Assembly: GCA_024640665.1 (NCBI GenBank)
Contig: JAHEEO010000008.1
Coordinates: 1 to 24,492, forward strand
Length of the DNA: 24,492 nt
Direction of reading: 5' to 3'
Source: Rhodospirillales bacterium
Lineage (GTDB): Bacteria > Pseudomonadota > Gammaproteobacteria > Steroidobacterales > Rariloculaceae
Below are positions 1 through 8,054 of the stretch, piece by piece. Position 1 is the stretch's first letter. Each line of letters opens with the position of its first letter. The translations under genes were made by a program, and so were the position numbers. Below the pieces are notes generated by a model. That model did not search any database and had not been told where the DNA came from. It saw only the letters and a program-made list of their open reading frames with translations.

Positions 1-117
1 GCAGAACCCAGCCAAAATCATCAATTCGATGTTCTGTGCATCTTTGCGTGCGTCTAAATGTGCCAGTAACCGACGGAATACCGCCGCTTCAATTTTTGTC
101 GTGTCAGTTTCTGTCAT
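1..117 (-). CDS. DUF1244 family protein, N-terminal part (cut by window edge)
   Basis: Thirty-nine codons are visible, from the ATG at 117 to the window edge. The peptide starts MTETDTTKIEAAVFRRLLAH and continues to ...NIELMILAGFC. This matches my memory of the N-terminus of the small DUF1244 proteins of Proteobacteria (about 90-100 residues, AAxFRRLxxHL then a Leu-Ala-Gly-Phe-Cys stretch). Their function is unknown. A GAGG five bases upstream of the ATG is a plausible ribosome binding site. It lies 45 bases downstream of the sulfotransferase stop on the same strand, so co-transcription is possible. The conserved C-terminal half is outside the window, so the family call is moderately certain. 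Confidence 0.7.
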   Translation of the reverse strand, partial: MTETDTTKIEAAVFRRLLAHLDARKDAQNIELMILAGFC

Positions 118-162
118 TGCGGCCTCGATAATTGAACCTATAGATCGGCGAACGCGCATGCT

Positions 163-1080
163 TCATGCGGAACATGCGGCTCTTATTTCAGCGTAGATAT
201 CCGACCACTGGTCCAGTATGTCAGTTCCACGGGTTACTGCCTCCGATTTCTCCAACAGGCGGCGCAACTGATCGGTAGAGAAATGATTCTTCCAGTCCCC
301 GACGATACCTTTGCGAACAAAGTCAGTCTGACCCTCTGGGCGCTTGCTGGCCCAGCGCAGTTGGTCACGCGCCATGTGGTCGAAACTCGAGGCTGCAACC
401 ACCTGCGCACGTCGCTGCGGATCGTTTGCGACCTGTTCGGCTACCCCGCCGAGAAACCTGCCCAGCCGCACGATTTCACGGTCCAAATCTCGCTTCAGAG
501 CCTCATAAGTGACGAAATAGACGTTGTCTTGTCCAGTTACTGCATACCAGGACATTAAATGATCAAAGTAGTCGCCGAAATCAACGGCGCCTTCGATGAA
601 TGACTCAAAATAATCTGCAAAGGTTCCATTCGAAAAGTCGTAGTGCTTCGTGAATCCCCTCGTATGGTGAAAAAACGAGACGGCACAATCGAATGGATTC
701 CGGACGACATATACAAACTTTGCATCACTGTTAAAGGGCGCCATCGGCAACGGCAAGTGTGTTTTTATCAGCCGTGGTTCTGGTAGTTGCTCAATGAACT
801 CGCGCCCTTTTTCTTCCAGGTGGGGAAACAGCTCGCGAATCGAATCATCTGGTGCTACTGGCTGGCCATTGTTGAACAACATATAAATGATGTTCTGCGT
901 CCAGGTGGTGCCGCACTTTGGATAAGTGGACACAATAATGTCATTAGCTCGGGGTTTATAAGACAGCGCAGAGTGCAAGCCTTCCGGCGGAAACCCGCAA
1001 GGCATCCGCAAGCCTTCAACTACGCGGTAAGTCGGCCGCAAACCCGTCAGCGAGCCTGGATGATTGCTGCCCGAAGTCAT
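163..1080 (-). CDS. Sulfotransferase (PAPS-dependent, cytosolic type)
   Basis: A 305-residue soluble protein with the hallmarks of PAPS-dependent sulfotransferases. The 5'-phosphosulfate loop TYPKCGTTW is at residues 52-60, the likely catalytic base is His108 in KTH, and the 3'-phosphate motif RNPFDCAVSFFHH starts at 128 with Ser135. The C-terminal RKGIVGDWK at 256-264 matches the RKGxxGxWK motif that closes over PAPS. These enzymes move sulfate from PAPS to a hydroxyl or amine of a small molecule or glycan, and the acceptor cannot be read from sequence. There is no signal peptide, so it is cytoplasmic. The ATG at 1080 has only a weak ribosome binding site. It starts 15 bases after the stop of the upstream DUF6644 gene, which suggests translation within one operon. 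Confidence 0.9.
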   Translation of the reverse strand: MTSGSNHPGSLTGLRPTYRVVEGLRMPCGFPPEGLHSALSYKPRANDIIVSTYPKCGTTWTQNIIYMLFNNGQPVAPDDSIRELFPHLEEKGREFIEQLPEPRLIKTHLPLPMAPFNSDAKFVYVVRNPFDCAVSFFHHTRGFTKHYDFSNGTFADYFESFIEGAVDFGDYFDHLMSWYAVTGQDNVYFVTYEALKRDLDREIVRLGRFLGGVAEQVANDPQRRAQVVAASSFDHMARDQLRWASKRPEGQTDFVRKGIVGDWKNHFSTDQLRRLLEKSEAVTRGTDILDQWSDIYAEIRAACSA

Positions 1081-1095
1081 GTCAGAAAAGTCGAC

Positions 1096-1569
1096 CTATA
1101 CGTAGGCCATCCAACGCCCGGTTGCGACAACGCTCATCCACAGGATCAGCGACAATGTGGCAACACCTTTGACCATCGCTGGCGCTTGACCATCAATGAC
1201 CCAACTATTACGACCGCGACGCGCAGCAATCTCAAATAGGAATGCGTTAATGCCCGCGAGCGCAATCAGTGCCATCTTCAGCTGAAATGGCGGATTGGTG
1301 CCGAAGCCTGTAGCGCCGTAAATGAAGATTGTGCCGCCAGTGACCAAATTTATCAGGAAGCCGGCCCATACCCACGGCAATAACGTAACCATGGTTGCGA
1401 TTGGCAGCTTCTTGGCAACACCCAGCAAACGCAAATCGATCAGCATGATGCCGCCGACCAGACATGCAATGCCGATATAGTGCGCCGATTCAAGCGCTGG
1501 ATATAACCACGGTATTGTTCTGACTGCGTCCGCGATTGCTGTTGTTTCGAGCCATTGTAAGAAAGCCAT
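1096..1569 (-). CDS. DUF6644-type four-helix membrane protein (copy 2)
   Basis: 157 residues, mostly hydrophobic, with about four predicted membrane helices (roughly 22-48, 60-85, 96-112 and 133-152). It opens MAFLQWLETT and carries the pattern YPALESAHYIGIA...DLRLLG that I associate with DUF6644. His30, in the first helix, is the only histidine in the protein and has an exact counterpart in the adjacent paralogue. The function is unknown; a single heme or metal ligand is speculation. A GAGGA eight bases before the ATG supports the start. The gene begins 22 bases after the paralogue's stop and ends 15 bases before the sulfotransferase, so the three genes are probably co-transcribed. Confidence 0.68.
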   Translation of the reverse strand: MAFLQWLETTAIADAVRTIPWLYPALESAHYIGIACLVGGIMLIDLRLLGVAKKLPIATMVTLLPWVWAGFLINLVTGGTIFIYGATGFGTNPPFQLKMALIALAGINAFLFEIAARRGRNSWVIDGQAPAMVKGVATLSLILWMSVVATGRWMAYV

Positions 1570-1591
1570 AACTTAAGTCCTCGCGGCGGCG

Positions 1592-2077
1592 CTAGTAAGA
1601 GTAATACGGGTAATAGGCATAGATTCGGCCGCAAATCACGGCGACCACCCAAAACACCAACGAGGATGCGGCCAGCCCCTTTACGCCAGGCAATGCGACT
1701 AATGCCGCATCATCACCGCCGCTCGTATAGAGCTTGCGACTGAGTATCGCTGCGTTAATGCCGGCAATCACAATCAATGTAATTTTTACGCGAAACGTAT
1801 TACTGCTAAAGAAATTGACTGCGTCGGACGTGAACAGCATCAATCCCGAAAAGGCGTTAATCGAAAATCCAATCCATGCCACCGGCAAAAGATCGCGTGT
1901 ACCGATGATGGGCAAAGCCCGCTTGTAGCCCAATACCCGGAGATTAATGAGCCCTAATGACCCAAGCAGCATGGCCATGCCCAACGTGTGCATGGTTTCG
2001 AGCAATGGATAAGCCCACAAAGTCTCGGCGACAAAAATCGCCACCGGCGTGTTTTGCAGCCAGTTCAAGAAATTCAT
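1592..2077 (-). CDS. DUF6644-type four-helix membrane protein (copy 1)
   Basis: 161 residues, a diverged paralogue of the next gene downstream. The shared plan is an N-terminal FLNWLQNTP segment, YPLLETMHTLGMAMLLGS around residues 24-41, a basic loop (GYKRALP), a central helix pair with KITLIVIAGINAA, and a last helix ending in GRIYAY. His30 is the sole histidine, as in the paralogue. The tail YAYYPYYSY is unusually tyrosine-rich. The start is supported by a GGGGGA about ten bases upstream of the ATG. It lies 133 bases downstream of the GGT-like gene on the same strand. It is an integral inner-membrane protein of unknown role. Confidence 0.68.
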   Translation of the reverse strand: MNFLNWLQNTPVAIFVAETLWAYPLLETMHTLGMAMLLGSLGLINLRVLGYKRALPIIGTRDLLPVAWIGFSINAFSGLMLFTSDAVNFFSSNTFRVKITLIVIAGINAAILSRKLYTSGGDDAALVALPGVKGLAASSLVFWVVAVICGRIYAYYPYYSY

Positions 2078-2210
2078 CTAATTGTTTCCCCCAATCGCCA
2101 TCGCATCATTTTGCTACGCGGCAGTAATTGTTATTCCGCATATCGACAAACTTTAGCTGAGTCCCGCACTAGAAGCGAGAAAAGCGACTGTTCGGATTAC
2201 CGCAGCGGCA

Positions 2211-4112
2211 CTACCAGGCAATGCCGTAATCGTCACCAAAGTCGCTGGCACCGCCCATGAAAGCGCCCGTTTCCGGATCATAGGCAATGGCAGTAATGGG
2301 GCCGGACGTTTGCTCCCAGAGCTCGACGAGATAACCCATGCCTTCGAGCTGTCGGACGACGTTTGCGGGAGTATCGTTACGCATGACCAGCCGACCCGGC
2401 TCTGAACGTTTCAGGCCAAAAGAGCTATGCATTTGATAGCTATTGATATTGGCGGCCTCGGCAGCCTGTTGAACGTTCATCCCAAATTCGACGACATTGA
2501 GAAGAAACTGCAGCAGATTCTGATCTTGCGAGTCACCGCCTTGCACCGAAAATGCAAGCACTGGCTGGCCATCGCGCAACGCAATGCTGGGACTTAGCGT
2601 CGCGCGCGGGCGCTGTCCCGGCCGCAGCACATTGTATGGATTGGCGGCCTCGTTCATGTCGAAACTCTGCATCCGTTGCGAAAGCCCAATGCCCGTGTCG
2701 CCGGCGATAAATGCTGGAATCCAGCCCCCGCTTGGCGTAATCGAAACAAACCAGCCCTCTTCATCGGCAGCCTGGATAGACGTTGTGCCTGCCAAGAACG
2801 CTTCATCCTGCGTCATACCGTCTGGCACCACCCGTTGCTGCGCTTTACGGCGGCTCAAAACGCGAGGCTGCCACTGCTCCAGCAAATGACTGTAGGGATT
2901 TTGGCCCGCTTGATAAGGATAGGGATCGCCCGGCCTGATGGACGGATCGTTAGAATCGTTGCGTATGAGCGCTGCGCGGTCTGCAGCATAAGACTTTGAC
3001 AACAGCCCCTGGATGGGTTCGACCGGCGGCACATATGGGTCACCGTAATAGAAGTCTCTGTCCGCAAACGCCAGATTCATCGCTTGATAAAGCGTATGAA
3101 TATACTGCGCACTGTTGTACTGCATGTCGCGCAGATTGAAATTTTCCAGGATATTGAGCGTTTGCAGCATGACCGGGCCCTGCACCCAGTGCGTCAGTTT
3201 GTGCACTTCGACGCCGCGATAATTGGTCGAGACGGACTCCTCTACGTGGACCTGCCAGTTACTCAAGTCGTCCATTGTGAACAAGCCACCGGCTGATCGT
3301 GTTGCGCTGACGATATCGCGCGCAATATCGCCCCGATAAAACCGTTCGTACGCCGCCATGATTGCGGCTTCACGGGTAGCGCCATCAGCCAAGGCTGCAC
3401 GCTCGGCATCTATCAGCTTCTGCAGCGTCGCCAATAAATCGGTTTGAACGAGGATCTCTCCTGGACGCGGCGCAGCCCATGCCCGTCTATTAAACGGATC
3501 GTCGTTGGTAAGAAATACATCTGCCGAGGCATCCCAGCGACGCAAGACGTTCTTGTAATTTTCTATTGTTTGAGCTTGATTCGGGTCAACCGGATAGCCG
3601 GCTGCCAAGGCCATCGCCGGACCCAGCGCTGCTTCCAGGCTCAGGGTCCCGAACTGCGCCAACATCGTCATTAACCCGCCCGGCGTTCCCGGCGTAACCG
3701 CGGCGAGCGGACCGTACTCTGGTGGTTGACGCAATCCGCGTTCACGAAAGTACTCGGGAGTGGCTCCCGTCGGTGCTGCGCCCAGCGCATTGATGCCATG
3801 GACTCGCCCATCGCGCGGATCGTAGATGAGTGCCTGAGTTTCACCGCCCCAGCCCAAGGTGTCCCACATCGTGGCAACAGCGCCCAGCATAGCCACCGCC
3901 GCGTCGACCGCATTGCCACCGCGAATAAACGTGGCCGCGCCTGCGGTTGCGCCAAGCGGCTTGCCCGTGACAGCGACCCAGTGGCGACCGTTGAGAATCG
4001 GCTTATTGGAGACTTTGGCTTCTTGTGAAAGCGCCCCTGCGCTGCATAAAGCCGCTATCGCAAACAGGCACGCCCTAAATAGCTTTCGCGGTACAGAATT
4101 TGTCATAGCCAC
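2211..4112 (-). CDS. Gamma-glutamyltransferase-fold Ntn-hydrolase (exported proenzyme)
   Basis: 633 residues with an N-terminal export signal (hydrophobic stretch 11-29, likely cut after ALS or nearby). It has the full GGT layout: GGNAVDAAVAM at 65-75, GWGGETQ near 87-93, and a processing site AGTT at 441-444 where Thr443 would be the self-cleaving nucleophile. RPRATLSPSIALRDGQPVL and a GGDSQDQN loop (525-532) follow, then NVVEFGMNVQQA. GGT enzymes autocleave into large and small subunits in the periplasm and act on gamma-glutamyl amides such as glutathione. Several substrate-binding residues of E. coli GGT are replaced here (see findings), so glutathione may not be the substrate. I use GTG 4112; the ATG at 4106 is the alternative, and a GGAGG lies 13 bases before the GTG. 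Confidence 0.88.
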   Translation of the reverse strand: MAMTNSVPRKLFRACLFAIAALCSAGALSQEAKVSNKPILNGRHWVAVTGKPLGATAGAATFIRGGNAVDAAVAMLGAVATMWDTLGWGGETQALIYDPRDGRVHGINALGAAPTGATPEYFRERGLRQPPEYGPLAAVTPGTPGGLMTMLAQFGTLSLEAALGPAMALAAGYPVDPNQAQTIENYKNVLRRWDASADVFLTNDDPFNRRAWAAPRPGEILVQTDLLATLQKLIDAERAALADGATREAAIMAAYERFYRGDIARDIVSATRSAGGLFTMDDLSNWQVHVEESVSTNYRGVEVHKLTHWVQGPVMLQTLNILENFNLRDMQYNSAQYIHTLYQAMNLAFADRDFYYGDPYVPPVEPIQGLLSKSYAADRAALIRNDSNDPSIRPGDPYPYQAGQNPYSHLLEQWQPRVLSRRKAQQRVVPDGMTQDEAFLAGTTSIQAADEEGWFVSITPSGGWIPAFIAGDTGIGLSQRMQSFDMNEAANPYNVLRPGQRPRATLSPSIALRDGQPVLAFSVQGGDSQDQNLLQFLLNVVEFGMNVQQAAEAANINSYQMHSSFGLKRSEPGRLVMRNDTPANVVRQLEGMGYLVELWEQTSGPITAIAYDPETGAFMGGASDFGDDYGIAW

Positions 4113-4249
4113 GGATCTTTACAAGCCTCCACGCCAAATACGTTGCGCGACGTCACCATCCGGAAGGCATTAAGCCAAATCCGCATGCCCTCTCCACCCA
4201 CTCGTCTCGATTGGACCCAGCACGGTTAAGGATACTCTCGTATGATTAC

Positions 4250-5629
4250 ATGTCTACTGGCCACCTCGGCAGCGGATTGAACACGCAAACACTCGATTTT
4301 GAAGAATCTCGTCACCGCGCCCGCCCATTGGCCCATCGGATGCGGCCTCAAACATTAGACGATTTTCTAGGGCAGGAGCATTTACTCTCCCCGGGGAAAC
4401 CCTTGCGGCATGCGATCGAACGCGGGGCTACGACGAGCATGGTGTTCTGGGGCCCGCCGGGTTGCGGAAAAACAACGCTGGCCAACTTGATTGCCGTGCA
4501 TACGAATAGGGCATTCGAAGTCTTTAGCGCTGTAACCGAAGGAGTACCGCGGGTTCGGGAAATTATTCGAGAAGCGGTTGCGCGCAGTCACGAACGCGGC
4601 ACGATTCTATTCTGCGATGAAATCCATCGCTTTAATAAAGCCCAACAAGACGCGTTTCTGCCTTCTGTCGAAGAGGGCGTAATCACACTCATTGGCGCGA
4701 CAACGGAAAACCCGTCGTTTGAGCTTAATTCCGCACTCTTATCGCGCATGCGCGTCTTCGTTTTGCAGCCTTTGCAGGCGGCGCACATCAAACAGCTCCT
4801 GACACGCGCCTGGAATAAACTGTCTGCTGAATCTTACGCGTCCAGCGGTCAGGCCAATCATCATGTAGATCCGCTGCAAGAAGACGCGCTCGACCTACTC
4901 GCTGCCCACAGTGCTGGCGACGGCCGCCGCGCCCTGAATACTATTGAGGCTGTCTGGGACCACTACAGCGCCAAAGGGTATCTCGCTGAGATTACCCGCC
5001 CCGCTGGACTGCAAGCGGTGCTCGAACGGCGGCTTCCAAGCTACGACAAAAATGGCGAACAGCATTTCAATATCATTTCAGCTTTACACAAAGCTGTTCG
5101 TGGCAGTGACGTAGAAGGCGCACTGTATTGGTTTGCACGCATGATCGATGCGGGAGAAGACCCCAAGTACATTGCCCGGAGAATCGTGCGCATGGCCTGT
5201 GAAGATATCGGCCTGGCCGACCCGCGAGCACTCACGATTACGCTGGCGGCGAAAGATGCTTATGAGTTTCTTGGCTCGCCGGAAGGCGAACTGGCGATGG
5301 TCGAAGCGATCATCTTTCTGGCAACTGCGCCCAAATCCAATCGCACCTATACCGCCTGGCAGCAAGCCCAACAAGCCGCAAAAAAATACAGCGACGAGCC
5401 CGTCCCAATGCACATTCGCAACGCGCCAACCCAACTCATGAAAAACATTGGCTATGGCGCAGGCTACCGTTACGATCACGACGAAGCGGGTTTCGCAGCC
5501 GGGCAGTCCTTTCTGCCCGACGCTCTGACTGGGGCAAATTGGTATCAACCCACCGAGCATGGCTTCGAAAAGAACATCGCGGCGAGGCTCGAATGGTGGC
5601 GCGAAAGAAGAAGCAAAGGGGAACAATGA
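4250..5629 (+). CDS. rarA: Replication-associated recombination protein A (RarA/MgsA AAA+ ATPase)
   Basis: 459 residues from the ATG at 4250. An in-frame TTG at 4211 would add 13 residues; E. coli RarA (447 aa) favours the shorter form. Walker A GPPGCGKTT is at 68-76, Walker B ILFCDE at 119-124 followed by IHRFNKAQQDAFLP, and the sensor region GATTENPSFELNSALLSR starts at 149. The C-terminal half has the family blocks ALHKAVRGSDVEGALYW, EDPKYIARRIVRMA and NAPTQLMKNIGYG. RarA is a clamp-loader-like tetrameric ATPase that acts at stalled or damaged replication forks, binding SSB and DNA ends. It diverges from the GGT-like gene across 137 bases and overlaps the following permease gene by four bases. 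Confidence 0.96.
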   Translation: MSTGHLGSGLNTQTLDFEESRHRARPLAHRMRPQTLDDFLGQEHLLSPGKPLRHAIERGATTSMVFWGPPGCGKTTLANLIAVHTNRAFEVFSAVTEGVPRVREIIREAVARSHERGTILFCDEIHRFNKAQQDAFLPSVEEGVITLIGATTENPSFELNSALLSRMRVFVLQPLQAAHIKQLLTRAWNKLSAESYASSGQANHHVDPLQEDALDLLAAHSAGDGRRALNTIEAVWDHYSAKGYLAEITRPAGLQAVLERRLPSYDKNGEQHFNIISALHKAVRGSDVEGALYWFARMIDAGEDPKYIARRIVRMACEDIGLADPRALTITLAAKDAYEFLGSPEGELAMVEAIIFLATAPKSNRTYTAWQQAQQAAKKYSDEPVPMHIRNAPTQLMKNIGYGAGYRYDHDEAGFAAGQSFLPDALTGANWYQPTEHGFEKNIAARLEWWRERRSKGEQ

Positions 5630-6678
5630 ATAACGACAATCTTCAACGAGCATTCTTTGTCGCGCTGCTGATCGCTGTAACAATTGCTTTTGTTTGGCTA
5701 ATTCGGGGCTTCATTCAACCAATTTTCTGGGCCATTGCCCTTGGCATTGTCTTTTATCCGGCACATAAACGAATTGCCGGAAAACTCTCCGGCAAGCCAA
5801 CTATGGCGGCGTCGGTCAGCGTAGTGCTCGTTTTGATCGTGGTGGTGCTGCCGATAGTAGGCATTGGACTCGCCGTGACCAACGAAGCCGGCACGCTTTA
5901 CCAGCAGATACGTGCCGGTGAATTCAGCCTTAGTGAAATTTACGCCGGTATTGCCGAGCGAATCCCGCAACTTGCGAGCGGCCTGGAGTCCATCGGAGTC
6001 GACATCGATCGACTATCGTCGCAGTTGTCATCGTCGGCTGTGACCGTCTCACAGTTCATTGCCACGCGCGCACTTGAGTTCGGACAGGATACGATTCGAG
6101 TGGCCGTGTTCTTTTTTCTGATGCTCTACTTGTTGTTCTTTTTTCTAAAGGATGGCCACAAAATTCTCGAAGGGTTGGTGCGGGCTTTACCCTTCGGCGA
6201 CGAGCGCGAACATCATCTCTTCGAAAGGTTTGCAGAGGTATCGAGAGCAACGATTAAGGGCTCCCTCGTCATCGGGATAGTCCAGGGCGCGATTGGCGGC
6301 GTTGCGTTTGCGGCGCTCGGCCTCGGTGCGCCAGTCCTGTGGGGTGTGGTGATGGCGCTGTTTAGCATCGTCCCGGCAATCGGACCGGCACTGGTCTGGG
6401 TTCCGGCCGTCATATTTCTGTTCGCCACAGAAAGAATCGTTGCCGGCATCGTACTCGTGTTGATTGGCGCCCTTGTAATCAGTCTCGCCGACAATGTGCT
6501 GCGTCCGATACTCGTAGGAAGAGACACGCGTATGCCTGACTATCTTATCTTGCTGGCAACACTGGGCGGGCTGACGGGCTTTGGCCTCGCAGGCGTCGTA
6601 ATCGGCCCAATCATCGCGGCCTTCTTCCTGAGCATATGGGAGATGGCCGTCGAGGAATTCGCAGATATGGAACTGTGA
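5626..6678 (+). CDS. AI-2E family transporter (permease)
   Basis: 350 residues with about eight predicted membrane helices: a pair at 10-45, one near 62-84, a long soluble domain at about 88-145, and a helix-rich C-terminal half. The stretch FSIVPAIGPALVWVPA and the late NVLRPILVGRDTRMPDYLILLATLGG are typical of the AI-2E/TqsA/PerM superfamily, whose members move varied substrates; autoinducer-2 export is shown only for a few. The ATG at 5626 overlaps the rarA stop (ATGA), with AAAGGGG just upstream, so translation is probably coupled to rarA. An in-frame ATG at 5539 lies inside rarA and would add a charged, non-conserved extension, so I reject it. The substrate is unknown. Confidence 0.92.
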   Translation: MNNDNLQRAFFVALLIAVTIAFVWLIRGFIQPIFWAIALGIVFYPAHKRIAGKLSGKPTMAASVSVVLVLIVVVLPIVGIGLAVTNEAGTLYQQIRAGEFSLSEIYAGIAERIPQLASGLESIGVDIDRLSSQLSSSAVTVSQFIATRALEFGQDTIRVAVFFFLMLYLLFFFLKDGHKILEGLVRALPFGDEREHHLFERFAEVSRATIKGSLVIGIVQGAIGGVAFAALGLGAPVLWGVVMALFSIVPAIGPALVWVPAVIFLFATERIVAGIVLVLIGALVISLADNVLRPILVGRDTRMPDYLILLATLGGLTGFGLAGVVIGPIIAAFFLSIWEMAVEEFADMEL

Positions 6679-6760
6679 CTTTATGCAGGTGCCAGGCAGT
6701 GATGCGCTGAAACCCAGCTGAGCTGCCCAAGACTTGCCAGCCGCCGAGGACAAATCGAAG

Positions 6761-6794
6761 GCCCGAGCCAGTTCAGTTGGCGAAGTGGGCTTTT
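6761..6794 (+). terminator. Weak intrinsic terminator after the rarA-permease pair
   Basis: Two stacked stems, GCCC with GGGC and GCCA with TGGC, separated by an uneven internal loop, are followed directly by TTTT. It lies 83 bases after the permease stop and just before the 3' end of the opposite-strand tRNA. The short U-tract and internal loop make it a weak call. Confidence 0.35.
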
Positions 6795-6800
6795 AGAATT

Positions 6801-6877
6801 TGGTCGGCGTGGAGAGATTCGAACTCCCGACCTCTGGACCCCGAGACCAGCGCACTACCAGGCTGTGCTACACGCCG
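6801..6877 (-). tRNA. tRNA-Pro (anticodon CGG)
   Basis: 77 bases that fold as a complete cloverleaf on the minus strand: acceptor CGGCGTG/CACGCCG, D-arm GCAC/GTGC around AGCCTGGTA, and T-arm with GTTCGAATC. The 3' CCA is encoded. The anticodon loop reads CTCGGGG, giving anticodon CGG with G37, so it reads CCG proline codons. The body and C1-G72 pair resemble bacterial proK/proM/proL tRNAs. The last anticodon-stem pair (31-39) is a U-U mismatch; E. coli proL has a similar mismatch one pair away. It stands alone, with no other tRNA adjacent. Confidence 0.95.
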
Positions 6878-7037
6878 AACGGGCAGCAGTTTACAGCAGG
6901 TGGATACCTCACAGCCAGGTGCACGACAGGCTAGCGACCAGGTATGATCGCGAGCGTGTCACGCCACCAGACAATCGGCGCCACAAAATACCTGCCTTTT
7001 GATCATTCATGCACTTAAATCGTTGCGAGAACAAAAA

Positions 7038-7541
7038 ATGACAATATCGATCTACGACCAATTAGTCCCCGTACTGACAGGAATGCTATCCAATCTGGAT
7101 GCTATCCTGAGCAAGGCCGAAGCCGATGCGGAAGCTCGCAACATCGACCCTCAGGTCTTTCTGGATGGCCGAATTGCGCCTGACATGCTCAATCTGATCA
7201 AACAGGTGCAAATCATGACCGACATGGCGAAAGGCGGTGCGAGCCGGCTGACGGGAAATGAAGTGCCTTCTTGGCCGGACAACGAGCAGACATTTGCCGA
7301 CCTGCATCAGCGACTGGCCGCCACGCGATCCCATTTAGCGTCCTTTAAACCCGAGCAGTTCAAGAATGCGGAAACGCGCTCAATCTTACTTAAATTTCCC
7401 AGCGGCGAACTCAAATTTACCGGCAAGGATTATTTCCTGAAGTTTGTCATCCCGAATTTTTACTTTCACTACACCACCGCATACGCAATCTTGCGACACA
7501 ATGGTGTACAGATTGGCAAGCGAGACTTTATGGGTGGCTGA
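7038..7541 (+). CDS. DUF1993 family protein
   Basis: 167 residues from the ATG at 7038 (MTISIYDQLVPVLTGML). An in-frame TTG at 6999 would give a longer, non-conserved start. Family features I recognise are an N-terminal four-helix segment with LDAILSKAEADAEARNIDP, DMLNLIKQVQIMTDMAKG at about 60-77, and the strongly conserved C-terminus with KFTGKDYFLKFVIPNFYFH then TTAYAILRHNGVQIGKRDFMGG. DUF1993 proteins have a DinB-like helical fold by general knowledge; no activity is established. It is cytoplasmic, with no signal or membrane segment. It stands alone between a minus-strand tRNA and a convergent minus-strand pair, so it is probably monocistronic. Confidence 0.9.
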   Translation: MTISIYDQLVPVLTGMLSNLDAILSKAEADAEARNIDPQVFLDGRIAPDMLNLIKQVQIMTDMAKGGASRLTGNEVPSWPDNEQTFADLHQRLAATRSHLASFKPEQFKNAETRSILLKFPSGELKFTGKDYFLKFVIPNFYFHYTTAYAILRHNGVQIGKRDFMGG

Positions 7542-7639
7542 CTCAGCACAGGCAACGCCCTCTCAGCAATTGCAGCTATCTCGCTACACAGCCAATCGCT
7601 GAACCTGGCCTCGCGCAAACCGTGGCTGCGGTCGGCAGT

Positions 7640-8050
7640 TTAGTTTTCAGGCACAGCCGGATTCGACGTGCCTGCAAACAAAGTCTTGCCGTCTGTAAAG
7701 GTAATTGAAAACACGCTGGCCGTGGGACTGCCATTGCGCGCCTGCCAGCCCTCTACTTTGAGAACCGTTCCCGCTGGCAAGTCATCCTTGCGCCATCCGC
7801 GCCTGATAAGACCGTTAGCTGCACGCGTCTCTAAGGCCCAGTTGACCACATCCCCATGCTCATCCTCGACATCGATGTAAATCCAACCGTGCGGATTCGA
7901 CCATCTCATTTCTGTGACCGTGCCCGTCAATTCAATGGGCCTGTCGGCATCGAATTCTGCAGCAAAAGAGTGATGCGCAAGAACCGAGGCAGACATGAAC
8001 ACGGCCACGCTGCCCACAACGAGACTGACTAATGCGAGTTGTTGCTTCAT
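7640..8050 (-). CDS. DUF6152-type small periplasmic protein
   Basis: 136 residues starting MKQQLALVSLVVGS. A signal peptide spans about 1-25 with a V-L-A cleavage site, so the mature protein would begin HHSFAAEFD. The rest contains ELTGTVTEMRWSNPHGWIYI, WALETRAANGLIRRGWRKD and VLKVEGWQARNGSPTASV, the pattern I associate with DUF6152, probably a small beta-barrel like an OB fold. Longer in-frame starts up to 8158 lie inside the upstream gene and lack the signal peptide at the N-terminus. The gene begins four bases after the upstream stop with GAAGAGAA as ribosome binding site, so the two are surely one operon. The exposed N-terminal His-His could bind a metal, which is inference only. Confidence 0.75.
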   Translation of the reverse strand: MKQQLALVSLVVGSVAVFMSASVLAHHSFAAEFDADRPIELTGTVTEMRWSNPHGWIYIDVEDEHGDVVNWALETRAANGLIRRGWRKDDLPAGTVLKVEGWQARNGSPTASVFSITFTDGKTLFAGTSNPAVPEN

Positions 8051-8054
8051 ATTG

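Noticed and set aside
5539..5625. Longer N-terminus for the AI-2E-family permease
   Set aside because: It overlaps rarA by about 90 bases, is charged and non-hydrophobic, and the ATG at 5626 has a far better ribosome binding site.
6187..6753. 188-residue minus-strand open frame across the permease gene
   Set aside because: It is antisense to well-conserved permease codons and its composition is unlike a real protein.
6955..6965. Palindrome GCGTG-T-CACGC upstream of the DUF1993 gene as an operator
   Set aside because: Only five pairs around one base, with no second copy or known consensus; likely chance.
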